Assembly (NCBI GenBank): GCA_003427395.1
Contig: BFEA01000046.1
Span: 2,685,644 to 2,710,060, forward strand
Length of the DNA: 24,417 nucleotides
Reading direction: 5' to 3'
DNA from: Chara braunii
Taxonomy: Eukaryota > Streptophyta > Charophyceae > Charales > Characeae
Shown here: in pieces, positions 10,258 through 19,550 of the stretch
Position numbering within the stretch: the stretch's first letter is position 1
How the letters are laid out: each line of letters opens with the position of its first letter
Notes under the pieces: model-generated
Databases searched by the model: none
What the model was told of the DNA's origin: nothing
Seen by the model: only the letters and a program-made list of their open reading frames with translations
Position numbers and translations under genes: made by a program

Positions 10258-10690
10258 CCCGTCGTGGCAACTGTCACAATGGGGTATAGTCGTACCTAAT
10301 TTCAATTTCGAAGTCACGGGATCGAATCCCGCCTATCTGTGGACGGGCGAAAAAGGTAGGCCCCGCCCCCTTATGCTAGCAAAAGGAGCTAGCCTGGAGG
10401 CAGGTCGGGCTTGATACCGAGATTTTTTGCATATCAGTCAGTACCTATACCTACTGGGCTAGCTCCGTGTTTGGTTCTATTAAGAGCTAGTCTGCCCTAA
10501 GTAGAGTACAGGGCTTAGTTCAGCCAGTCCATAAGGCCTGCGGCCTACCGTAAGGGAAATCCAGACCATTGTAGGCCATCGCAGTCTGTTACAGCAGGTT
10601 GTGCCCCTTTTGCCTAGTCGCCCCGGCCACATGGTCACGGCTTTTACTAACTTTTACCTTTATTTTATCCTGCGGGGAGCGGTTTCCCGC
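10258..10690 (+). repeat. Possible tRNA-derived (SINE-like) unit
   Basis: Bases 10318-10328 read ggatcgaatcc, one mismatch from the Pol III B-box consensus GGTTCGANTCC. They sit in a T-arm-like setting with a cggg/cccg stem and a 7-nt loop. A weak A-box-like sequence (tgtcacaatggg) lies about 45 bases upstream. Near the other end, a GCGGGG...CCCCGC hairpin (about 10665-10685) is followed by TTTTT. No cloverleaf can be drawn, so a functional tRNA is excluded. The SINE reading is inference. Confidence 0.3.
10375..10393. repeat. Short inverted repeat
   Basis: GCTAGC is repeated on both sides of a 7-base loop. A similar AGGCC-TGC-GGCCT element lies about 150 bases downstream. Confidence 0.6.
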
Positions 10691-10699
10691 CCCGCTTTT

Positions 10700-11600
10700 T
10701 CCGATATGCTCGACGTCTGTGGTCTTGAGCTGAAATGGTCATACTTTCCCAGTCGTTAGCTTGACTGAGGAAAATCGTCGCCCCGTCCCGCGCGATCTTT
10801 TCCGTTTTAACTAACCCTCCGTCCTTAATGGTCGGAGGTCTTACTTACTAACCATTTTGCAGTCTCCGTTCGTGTCGGAATGGCGTGCGGGGTCATTTCA
10901 TTTACTAACGATTGTCGTCTTTGCATGTTCTGCGAGTATTCGAAATTTTCAACCTCCGACTCTTGTCCGCGTGTGCCGTGTTTTGGCCTTTGCGGTTTCT
11001 AACTTTCATGACCATAATGGCCGAGGGTTTTACCCCAGTTTCTGTTTTTAGCCGACCCCATTCTAACAGTTGGTGTCGACATTGTATCGACTGTAAAATC
11101 ATGAGCGGATACCCTTGTAAGGGTATCAGCTCCGACAGTCTTCCAAGACCTCATTAAGCGACGTCCCTGTCACTGGGGAATCTAAATGCAAACAAAGGCA
11201 TTCTGACGCGATAAGTTGTCAAAATCCGATTTCCTGGACAAAGTTGTGGCTTGAAGACCCTTACTATCTCCCTTGGCGCGTCCATACTGCCAGAATTTCA
11301 ACCTGGGTCTCCCACATACCAACAATTGCAATACCAAAGAAATATTATTCCATATGACTTAAAGTAGGGATACTGGATCTGTACTACAGTTACAAAGGTC
11401 ACCAAGGAAGATAATGATAGCCTCTCCCCTCCACTTTAGACTTTATTGCCAGGATTTCATTGGGTGTCCGAGGAGTTAGGAATCATAAATGCATCTCACT
11501 CTTTTGGACGAGGTTCTCAACCTAAGTCAATTTTTACCGTCCCACCCGAAGTCTAATGCGAGGGGATCGACAATCTTGGTCTCAACCCACCACAATCGAT
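10700..11600. other. No recognisable gene
   Basis: Unique-looking sequence of mixed composition. Short open frames on both strands at 10857-11157 have no domain. No LTR match to the 22.9-24.4 kb region was found by eye. Confidence 0.4.
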
Positions 11601-11601
11601 T

Positions 11602-11674
11602 GATCAGGCCTGATCTGTGGCCCACCATGTTTGTTAATCTAATGGTGGTACCTGTATTGGTTACGCAATACAGG
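11602..11674. repeat. 14-bp palindrome and 9-bp hairpin
   Basis: GATCAGGCCTGATC (11602-11615) is a perfect palindrome. CCTGTATTG at 11651-11659 and CAATACAGG at 11666-11674 form a perfect 9-bp stem with a 6-base loop. The style matches the hairpins at 1.6-3.6 kb. Confidence 0.85.
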
Positions 11675-12079
11675 ATGATTACCTCCTATCAAATATCTAC
11701 ACCTGACTCTCGATCCCCCCGATATCTACCTGAACTTGATACTATCATTAGGGAATCTTTCCCTTTAGGTTTAGTCCCATGCCGTAATCGGAAGGTCCGC
11801 TGCCTGGTTATACTTGGTCAGCAGCCCACGCTGGGAGTTACATCCCAACGATGCCAATTTTCCACCATAGGCTTGGTAATTTTAAGTCCCTCATACTAAC
11901 CTCCATAAATGGATGAACGATGATTATTTCAAAAATACACATATGAAATTCAAATTTGACCAGATAAAATTCATCTCCCCTGGTCAGTTGTCTTTGAATG
12001 GGTGAACAAACCCATTGAATATATATATACGAAAGAAGCAATATCAATAAGAATGATTCAACATGATTGAAAAACTTGT

Positions 12080-12154
12080 CTCTGATCGAGGGGCATTGTC
12101 AGAGTCACTTAGGGGCCGTGCCTACCAGACCTCGATCACAGGCTGGGTAGGCAC
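12080..12154. repeat. Three interlocked inverted repeats
   Basis: Pair (a) is CTCTGA 12080-12085 with TCAGAG 12099-12104. Pair (b) is TGATCGAGG 12083-12091 with CCTCGATCA 12130-12138. Pair (c) is GTGCCTACC 12118-12126 with GGTAGGCAC 12146-12154. The right arm of (b) lies inside the loop of (c) while its left arm lies outside, so (b) and (c) would form a pseudoknot in RNA; (a) and (b) compete for the same bases. It lies 3' of the last retroelement ORF. Confidence 0.8.
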
Positions 12155-12902
12155 ACGTCCCGGGGATCTTTTTCAAATAGAAAAGCCAACCAAAATATCC
12201 ATAATGAAAACAAAAGTATGTGTTTGACCCTTTGTCTTGTCAGAAGGCAGAAAAAAAACATTCATTCCATTCATAACATACATCTCCCTGATTCACAAGG
12301 CTTTCTCAAATGTAAGATAACTTTGACTTTTCCATACCCCTTTTTGGGGTCTGCTTCAAAAATAAACATCAATGACTCATCATAGTGCAAAACAACTTTC
12401 AAACTTTGCAAATCTTATTTCAGTTACTCTTGTCACTCTTGAACACTTCGGCGCTTTTCTGAGCATCCTAGTTCAAGATTTGACAAGATAGACTGCACAT
12501 ACATCTAAAGTACACATTTTATCCACAAATATCAAACATTGGACCAACTCAATTGTGAAAGTGCAAAGTGTTCAAGTTCTCCATAGGTAAACCTCGCAAG
12601 TAACTTAGGATAGAGAAACTCAACTGAATACAAAAGTATATGTCCAAAATTGATCCAGACGGATGCACAGATCCTTAAGATAGAAAGAAAATCATACGTT
12701 TGACCTACCCTCAACTACTAGAGCACAAAAATGTCGAGTCAGAATAATATACATGATCCTCAAATCTTAGTACTATACCTAGACAAAAACACTCCATCCG
12801 ATGCTCGCAAGAGGAGTAAATACCAACCTCACCATACTGCCTTCTTCACCCTCAGTCCCTAATATACAATGCCTGTCTAAAAGGAATGAAAACTGTTTTA
12901 TT
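12155..12902 (-). other. 3' flank of the retroelement, no gene
   Basis: AT-rich sequence without long open frames, downstream (minus-strand sense) of the 3' Gag-like ORF. A purine run on the minus strand, AAAAAGGGG near 12340-12350, could be a polypurine tract. No LTR start or repeat partner was identified. Confidence 0.35.
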
Positions 12903-13052
12903 CTAATCCTCGAAAGTGAGTCCCAACTGCTCATACAACTGAACCCTGAACCCTTCCTTGGTTCTTTTAATCAGATTCTCCTTCCTATCGATGAGTCTGC
13001 TGTTCTCATCGAGACTAACTAACTCTTTTTCTCTATCTGTCCTAAAACCATG

Positions 13053-13094
13053 ACAATCATCCCTCCTGTGAACTCCCTTCATACAATACCAACA
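13053..13094 (-). other. CCHC zinc knuckle of the 3' ORF
   Basis: The encoded motif C-x2-C-x4-H-x4-C is intact. Knuckles of this spacing bind nucleic acid in retroviral and retrotransposon nucleocapsids. A second one within the same element is unusual. Confidence 0.9.
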
Positions 13095-13759
13095 TAACTT
13101 CTTATCCTCTTCCTTTGATCTCTTTGCAAATGATGGGACATCTTGTGATGCAGCCCCAATTAATGTTTCAAGGTAAGACCTCTTCCTCTCCTGTCCCACT
13201 CTGTTATCTGTGAGTGACGTTTCCCCAGTATCTTTTTTAGGCAAGGTGACAACCCCTACCATCAACCCTTTGTTCTGATGGATACCCTTAAGTCCTTCTT
13301 CATCTCCTTCCATCCTTGGATTTTCCTTTTTGTCCTCAGTCTTCCCAGCATCCTCCACTTCAACCTTTTCCTGAATACCCTATTTTGATTGTTTCAAGGC
13401 CTCTTCCACCTTCTCCCACTTCTCATTTTCCAGCTTCTTCTTGCTTTCTTCAATTGCCTTTCCTTGTTCACTGGCATTTGCCTCCAACTTACCAACTTCT
13501 TTTTCCAACTTCTCTTTCTCCATCTTTTCTGTCTCCGCCTCTTTACTCTTGTTGTCAAGAGCAATGCTTAGAGCCTTCACCTTTACCTCCAGCTTTCCCT
13601 GTTCAATTTTTGCTTTTTTCACCTCAGCCTTCAAACCCTCCATTTCCTTTTCCACCTTTGCCCACTGCATGTCCCTTTTTTCTTCTCTTGCTCTCAACCT
13701 CTGAGTCTCCTTCAGGATCTCAGGGACATGGTTTGCTACTCCCTGCGTGAACAATTCTG

Positions 13760-13766
13760 TTTTTTT
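13760..13766 (-). other. Homopolymer frameshift (A7 on coding strand)
   Basis: With seven A the upstream frame runs to a stop 13 codons after the run. With six A it joins the downstream coiled-coil frame directly. This may be a real slip or a base-calling error. Confidence 0.7.
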
Positions 13767-15006
13767 CCTTCATTCTGTCCTGAAGTTCCTGAAAGGGAAC
13801 TTCTAATGCTCTTCTTCTTTCTTCCTCCACTTTTCTCAACCTGCCGTCTACTTCTGCCTCCCCCTCAAGAATCCATTCACAATCGTCCCTGAGTAGCTCA
13901 TTCAATCGGATCAACCTGTCCATATCAGTAGCTAACTTGGAGCTGATCACGGTTTCAAAGAGTAGCATCCTTTCCAACTTTAAGGTCCAGTGTGCGTCTG
14001 TAGGCAACTCATTTTCTCTTAACGAGGCCACATCCCAATTCCTCCATTCCCTGTTTTCTTTCTCTTTTCTCTGCCTCTTTTCCTCTTTCCATCTCCTTGT
14101 GCCCCGTTCCTTTGGAGACTCATTGGAAATAGGCTCTTCTGTAGTTCCAGATGGTCCTACCACCTCATTCTTCTCACTGTCTTTCTCCTTTCCCTTCACC
14201 TTCTCGTCTCCTTTTTTCACCTCTCCTGCCTTGCCATTGCCTTCCTCTTCCTTACCATGATGCCCCTCCATTTGTGTCTTGTCTTCTTTTATTGAGTCAT
14301 TTCCACTGTGAGCTTTGTCCTCATCATTCCCCAGCTGAGGGACTCTGATATTTCTCCTATCTTCCTTCCGAGCTCTCCTTTCTATCTTCTCTCCTCCCTT
14401 GCCAATCCACAATCCCAGCTCCTGAAGTAACTGTTTCTTCTTTTGTCTCTGCACCTCCAAGGGATATGCCTTTCTCATCTTGACAAGGAAACTCCCCCTG
14501 CTGTCCGATTCCTCCTTGATCCTCTTCACTGCCTCATACTCCCTTGGTGCTATCCTCCTCATTACCTGCTCCATCATCTTCCGTTCACCCCATCTTCTTT
14601 TCTCTGAGCAAAGGTTGATGCTGTCCTCGAAATCTTCCAAGTTTGTGCCATCGAAGATGACATGATCTCATCCCTTGTCAAGTCCCCATATTTCGTCCAT
14701 ATACCAGCCTTGAAATCTATCCACCCCAGACATTCTAAGGCAATCTCATCTATCACCACATTGCACTTTCCCAGTCCTGTCACCTGTTCAAGCATGGTCC
14801 GAGTACTCCACTCTCTTCTGAAGGCATGCTCCTCAAATTCCCTCAGGAAGATCCTCAGATTGTCCCCTTCCTTGTAAATAGGCATTCCATGAGAATCCCT
14901 CGTTACCAGCTGCGCCTTTTTTTGTCCCTCTCTTCCAGGAGTTGTCCTGGAAGCACCCGCCATCCCTCTCTTCTGTGCCATGGCTGCCTGTTTTCCTGGG
15001 TCACGC

Positions 15007-15029
15007 CTGCACACAGGAAAAAAAAGGGA
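15007..15029 (-). promoter_or_regulatory. Candidate 3' splice acceptor before the 3' ORF
   Basis: On the minus strand a pyrimidine-rich tract with eight consecutive T ends CCTGTGTGCAG (AG at 15008-15007), 26 bases before the ATG at 14981. This matches the consensus acceptor and would permit a spliced subgenomic mRNA for the ORF lying after two stop codons. Evidence is sequence signal only. Confidence 0.45.
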
Positions 15030-15722
15030 GTGACAGATAAAGGGAAAAGTCAACAGCTGGTTAACAATAGTTTGTTCGCAAAGGAAATGCCACAGCAAAG
15101 TCTCCACAAGATCATCAGGCTTTTCTTTCATTTTTTATCAACTCACCTCTTGCCTCATTTTGAACTTCTTCAGCCTAGATCTAGAAATCCAGTCTTTTCT
15201 TGGTGTTCCAACCATCTCTTCCAGTTCATAAGCTCCATAATTGCCTCTGCGTCTGACTCTGAAAGGTCCCAACCATCTCTTGTCCAACTTCCTTGACCAT
15301 TGCTTTTCGAGTGGGGGGTCATACAACAGTACTATCTCTCCAACTTCAAGTGGTTCATCCCTTACGCGAGGAGATTTATCCCACCTTTCTTTGTCCCGTC
15401 CACGGCTGTCAGCCACTCTTTCCACTGCTTCATGTATCCATTCTTCAGTAATACTGACCTGCCTGACCCTGATGTCAAGCAATTCTTCCAGAGGCATATC
15501 ATTCTCGAGATCCTGCCTTCGCCACGTCTTTAAGAAACTTTCTATAGAAAACGTGGCATGCCTTCCATACCACAGGGTTGCAGGGGCATATCCTGTGGTT
15601 CTTTTGACTGTGATGTTCTCGACAAAGAACACCGTTCTTAGGAACTTTGGCCACAGGTTTCGCTTCCCCGCTGTCCACTTCGCTAGCAAATTGGTGATCG
15701 TACTGTGCCTTCTTTCAACAGG

Positions 15723-15847
15723 TGCATTCGCCTGCGGATGTACTCTGGTCGTGTACTTGGGAATAACACCTAGGTCTGTCTCTTATACACATCTTGCATT
15801 CGCCTGCGGATGTACTCTGGTCGTGTACTTGGGAATAACACCTAGGT
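15723..15847. other. Assembly artefact: adapter between duplicated 53-bp segments
   Basis: The segment 15723-15775 recurs exactly at 15795-15847. Between them, 15776-15794 is the 19-nt Tn5 mosaic end used in Nextera libraries. A read chimera or untrimmed adapter joined two overlapping fragments. Removing one repeat plus the adapter (72 bases) leaves an unbroken integrase core. Confidence 0.95.
15776..15794 (+). other. Tn5/Nextera mosaic-end adapter sequence
   Basis: CTGTCTCTTATACACATCT is an exact match to the 19-nt mosaic end. Its complement contributes the in-frame TAA at 15785-15783 to the integrase. Confidence 0.97.
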
Positions 15848-16571
15848 CGTCCAGCAACTCTTTCACTTCCCCACACGTAAATTCAGACCCCCTATCCATT
15901 GTAAACTCCACAACGAAAGGATACCGGAGGTAGTATTCCTTGATGCACTTTGCCAAGACTGCTCCTATCTTGGTTCGGATGGCCTTTCCATCAATATCTC
16001 GTGCATCAAAGATATAATTATAGCCTCCGAGTCCCAATGACATTGCTAGCAGATCCGGATGGATCACTGCCCCCACGTCCTTGATATATCTTGGATGTAG
16101 AGGTTCCTTGCACCTGATTGGAGATCTGATTTGGCAGGGAACGCACGATTCGCAGTACTTTCAGATCATTCCATACATACCCTCCCCAAAGAAGAGCTCG
16201 GTAGTGGCGAAACTCTTGTGACCTCCTACGGGTCCATCATGTAGCGCTGCTATCACATCGATATGTCGATTCCTGCCACAAATGACCGTCCTAGGAGGTC
16301 CCTTTTTGTTCCTGATGAAGAGATGGTCTCCCCTCACTATGTAATGATCTCTCATACGGAGAATTTTCTTACCAACATCTCTTTCACTTTTATCCCCTGA
16401 GAGAAGAAATCTCATTTCTAGGTGGAACCCATCATATTCTTCTTCCCGGAAATCCTCCGAGATCTCTCCTTGTTCAAACTCCTCTCCTTTCATCTCTTCA
16501 TCAAATTCGAAATCATCCTTCAACAATATCTCGTTTGCCTTTACTATCTCTTCCTTATTGTCAGCCTGAAC

Positions 16572-17290
16572 TTATAGTAGTGAGTTGACGAGGTAGTGTA
16601 TTCTCCCTATTGTCAGCAGGTGCTGATCTACTTGCTTCGTTTCTGCCTCAATTGTTACTGGATCGTCAGTCAGTCTGTAGGTTTCAGCCCGAGCCAACCT
16701 TTCCATCCATTTTTCATTCCTTTCTCCCCATGCGTCTTCTTCAATAAAAGGTTTCAACACCAACTCATCAACCTTTACAAAAGTTGCTGGGGCGTACCAC
16801 ATGGACTTTCCTCTCCTTGCATCCCTATCATTAACACTCAGTCTCCATGAATTCACATGGAACTGCATATCATCTTCATCTAGGAATCCATCCACTGGTG
16901 GAGTCTCTTCCTTTGCATCCCCAGGTTTTTCCCACTCTATCTTACTTAATCCATCAGCCCTGTTCTTGTTCCCTGGGATATGTTCCAACTGAAAATCGAA
17001 CATCCAGATATACGTGAGCCATCTGGCGATAGTAGGATATGTGGGTTCGAAATTCTTGAGGGAATATACAAGGATTGTTGGATCTATCCTTAGGACAAAC
17101 CTCCTCCCATAGAGATAGTGCCTAAAGATACGTAGGCAGTGCACTACTGTTAAGGCTTCCTTTTTGAATTGAGAGTAGTTCCGGTCAGTAGCATTGAGGG
17201 TTCGACTCTCAAAACGCAAATGCTTTTCCTTCCCTTTCAGATCTGCCTATATTAGGACTCCTCCCAGAGCTGTGGGTCCAGCATCAGTCT
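16572..17290 (-). pseudogene. pol: RNase H domain (pol)
   Basis: RNase H degrades the RNA strand of the RNA/DNA hybrid during reverse transcription. The first acidic residue is in IIETDAGPTALGG (Asp at 17285-17283). The domain continues with SRTLNATDRNYSQFKKEAL (Glu), an LRIDP motif with the next Asp, and HIPGNKNRADGLS with the last Asp. A TAG at 17247-17249 interrupts the domain just after GGVLI, and a TAA at 16572-16574 separates it from the integrase; both are in the common pol frame. The linker after the domain is acidic and less recognisable. Confidence 0.93.
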
Positions 17291-18605
17291 CTATGATAAA
17301 GGGTCTTTCTGTTACAGCTTCATAATCAGGGACCCCCAACACAAGACCTCCTTCTTTAAATTTTTCCTTCAAACTCTTCACTACTTGTTCCTGCTTCTCT
17401 CCCCATTCCCATTCCTGGTTCTTCCTAACCAGTTTCCTCACATGTCCAGTCTTTGCAGCAAACCGTTCGATGACAATTCTCCAGAACCCGCACGTCCTAA
17501 GAAAACACCTTACTTCGCTAACGTTCCTGAATGGCGTAGGCCATTCAAGGATCTTATTCGTTTTCTTGGTGTCTGGACGACGTCCTTGCTTGTTGCACAC
17601 AAAGCCCAATATAGTAGCCTCACTCATGCAATGCCTGGACTTAGCTCCGTTAGCCCTAAGATCATATTCCTCTAACAAATCGAGTACCTTACTGGGATCA
17701 TTGACATGATCCCAGACAAACTTCCTTACGCCAGGCGCAACCTCTTGCTCATCTTTCACCATAGGGCCTTTTACTGCTAGATCATCGATGTACGGTTCAG
17801 TAATCTGTGGACTGATTGGCTGCATGACTCTTACCATACTCCTTTGCATCATGGCTACCGCATTCATTTATCCTTGGGGTGCCACGTTCATGTGAATTAG
17901 TCCTCTCGGAGTGTGCATTGTCGTGATCGGCCTATCTGCCGGATACACTGGGAATTGGTCATAACCGGAGTATAAATCTATAAGCGAGATAATGGACCTT
18001 CCAGCACAGGCTTCAGAGAGTTGGTCAGTGTTAGGGAGCCCTCCGGCATTCCTAACAGTTACCTCGTTCAACCTTTGCAAATATTGCACGCACCTGAGTA
18101 CTTCATTTGGCTTGATGAAGCAGAACCATGGCAAGGCATAAGGTCCGCTAGAGAATTCTGCTACGTGAGAACCAATCTTCCCGTCAAGGTACCCTACCAC
18201 CCTTCTCTGATCATCGGGATTTGGATACCTGACTCCTTTAACATTCCAAGGTTGATGCGGGACTGTGTGAATTCGGATCATCCCTATCTTGTCCACATCT
18301 AGCCTTCCCCTCTGCTCATCGTTGAAGGCATAGGTGTTGTGTTTTTCCTTCATTAAGTCAACTACTAACGCCCTTTCTTGCTTGGTTAAGAATTCAGGTT
18401 CACCAATGATCAGGTCTTTCTCAGTCTCCTCGTTGATACGACAGGATTCAGCTTCCCATTTCTCTCTCATTTGCCTAATCAATTATCGTTCCTGCTCATA
18501 GTACACTCCCTCCTCATGTGTCACTAAGACCGGAATAGGGTGGCTCTTTTTGTCTACCGTCTTGTACCTCCTCTTTCCCCCTTGCTTGAGCCCACCTCTA
18601 AAAAA
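17291..18605 (-). pseudogene. pol: Reverse transcriptase (pol)
   Basis: The RT copies element RNA into DNA. Visible blocks are FSSGPYALPWFCF, a template-grip-like LQRLNEVT, the first catalytic Asp in LIDLYSGYDQF (17978-17976), HTPRGL followed by MNVAPQG, and the YIDD box at 17792-17781 with both Asp intact. Downstream EATILGF and the ILEWPTP thumb/connection motifs are typical of Ty3/Gypsy. Breaks are TAA at 18483-18485 and TAA at 17868-17870; the latter falls where the family normally has Trp after APQG. A block usually reading R-W-V-x-D reads RCVQY here, a further sign of decay. The frame joins the protease frame through a T6A heptamer at 18605-18599. Confidence 0.95.
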
Positions 18606-19550
18606 TGCTGGCCGCATGCTTGAGCATAGGGTGCTTGCACTTTTTCTTCCCTAGGGGGTGGCCTGTACACCAACTCCATTCTCCCCCCTTCAGGGAAATC
18701 ATACAACTTATCAGCCAATGCTCGAATGACCTCTGGTTCCGCCATATCATACGCGGATACCATATACATGGCTTGGTCGATGTTGGCCAGACTCAAGGCT
18801 AATCCTCCACTCTCTTCCTCTTCCTCATCCTCATCAAACCCCCACTCTAATTCTCTTCTTCTATTCTCAGATTCCTCGAAGGTATATGACCGAGCATTGA
18901 GTCGGTTCTTCGAGCTATGAGGGTCTGTATTCTTACAGGTAATGACCTCGAAATTACCATAAGCGGGGTCACATAAAATTACGTACAAGGTCCCGTCATG
19001 CTTGTTCATGATAAGGGACTCTGTTCGCGACAAGAAGGACCTTCCCAATAATATAGGAAGATCCAAGGTAGTCATTATGTAAAAACAGGATCGGACCCTG
19101 ACGCTTCCTATTTCCACAACTACATTTGAGGCAATCCCTACTTAGCCTGATTTTCCACTAGCCCCATTGAGGTAACCTGGGCCCCTCCTATCGATCTCCA
19201 ACCCTAGCATCTCAGCCGTTTCAAGATTCATAATATTCATCTCTGCTCCCCTGTCCAACATCCCAGGGCATCCTTTCCCTCTGATATTGACATCTATGGA
19301 CCCTGTCCCCACAGATTTCCAATCCATCTTACTCCCAGCCGCAGTCCAGTTGGCTTCCTTGGGGATCAGGTCGCCCATCCTTACCGTCGCTACTCTCTTT
19401 CTTGCCAGTTTAGCTTTTACCAGTTCCCTGAGCTTAGGTGCAGTTGTCAAAATCTCTTTTAAATTTAACAACTCATTATGTCCCTCAAGAAGCTTATTTA
19501 CCAGATTCTCCAGATCAAATCCTTCTTCAATCGACGTCTGGTACTTTCAT
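18554..19550 (-). pseudogene. pol: Aspartic protease region
   Basis: Retropepsin-type protease that processes the polyprotein. The active-site triplet region is MLDRGAEMNI, with Asp at 19255-19253; the family has D-T/S-G, so Thr is replaced by Arg and activity is doubtful. The flap-distal hydrophobic-Gly motif is ILLGRSF (19054-19034). A TAA at 19142-19144 splits the domain. The ORF continues with an acidic stretch and ends at 18554 unless the T6A frameshift is used. It lies in the -1 frame relative to Gag, with the frame change at 19500-19550 and no canonical slippery heptamer there. Confidence 0.85.
18599..18605 (-). promoter_or_regulatory. UUUUUUA slippery heptamer at protease/pol junction
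   Basis: On the coding strand T|TTT|TTA is in the zero frame of the protease ORF, and a -1 slip enters exactly the RT frame. Two bases downstream, GGTGGGCTC (18596-18588) can pair with GAGCCACC (18546-18539), with one bulged G, across a ~41-base loop. The alternative is loss of one T from an ancestral T7 that kept a single frame. Confidence 0.5.

Larger units (their letters stand above)
12903..14981 (-). pseudogene. 3' Gag-like ORF with coiled coils and zinc knuckle
   Basis: This is a separate region downstream of the integrase stop. The proposed start is the ATG at 14981 in a strong context (GCCATGG). Two related modules follow: 14879-14682, with the pattern GDNLRIF...W...MLEQV...DFK...KY, and 14661-14461, with GTNLEDF...W...MMEQV...FLVKM. 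They resemble each other and the main Gag capsid region (EQV...DWDNFK...KY). Next come highly charged Lys/Glu-rich segments likely to form coiled coils (about 13850-13380) and a CCHC knuckle at 13094-13053 (C-x2-C-x4-H-x4-C, read as CWYCMKGVHRRDDC). It is broken by a frame change between the modules (about 14700-14663), a one-base A7-run shift (13760-13766) and a TAG at 13380-13382. Intact length would be about 690 codons. The Gag-like role is inferred from module similarity and the knuckle. Confidence 0.75.
15138..16526 (-). pseudogene. pol: Integrase (pol C-terminal part)
   Basis: This enzyme joins retroelement cDNA into host DNA. In order, the N-terminal zinc site has His at 16241 and 16220 and the Cys pair at 16154 and 16145. 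The catalytic core has the first Asp in YIFDARD (16007-16005), the second Asp in DRGSEF (15896-15894) and the Glu in PVERRH (15716-15714). Without the inserted artefact the spacing is D-x35-E. The C-terminal region has the GPF motif (15269-15261). Breaks are TGA at 16161-16163, inside the zinc domain, and TAA at 15783-15785, which lies entirely within a sequencing-adapter insertion. Frame is the same before and after, because the inserted length is 72 bases. It ends with TGA and TAA in succession (15140-15135). Confidence 0.95.

Noticed and set aside
10262-10335. Functional tRNA gene
   Set aside because: The T-arm-like part is present but no acceptor stem or proper anticodon arm can be formed.
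11489-11899. 136-codon plus-strand ORF
   Set aside because: No recognisable domain, and no splice or promoter context; compatible with a chance open frame.
13316-14348. Pro/Ser/Phe-rich plus-strand ORFs
   Set aside because: Antisense shadows of the Lys/Glu-rich coiled-coil ORF on the minus strand.
19498-19550. Programmed frameshift between Gag and protease
   Set aside because: The overlap contains no X-XXY-YYZ heptamer in the Gag frame; an indel is the simpler explanation.
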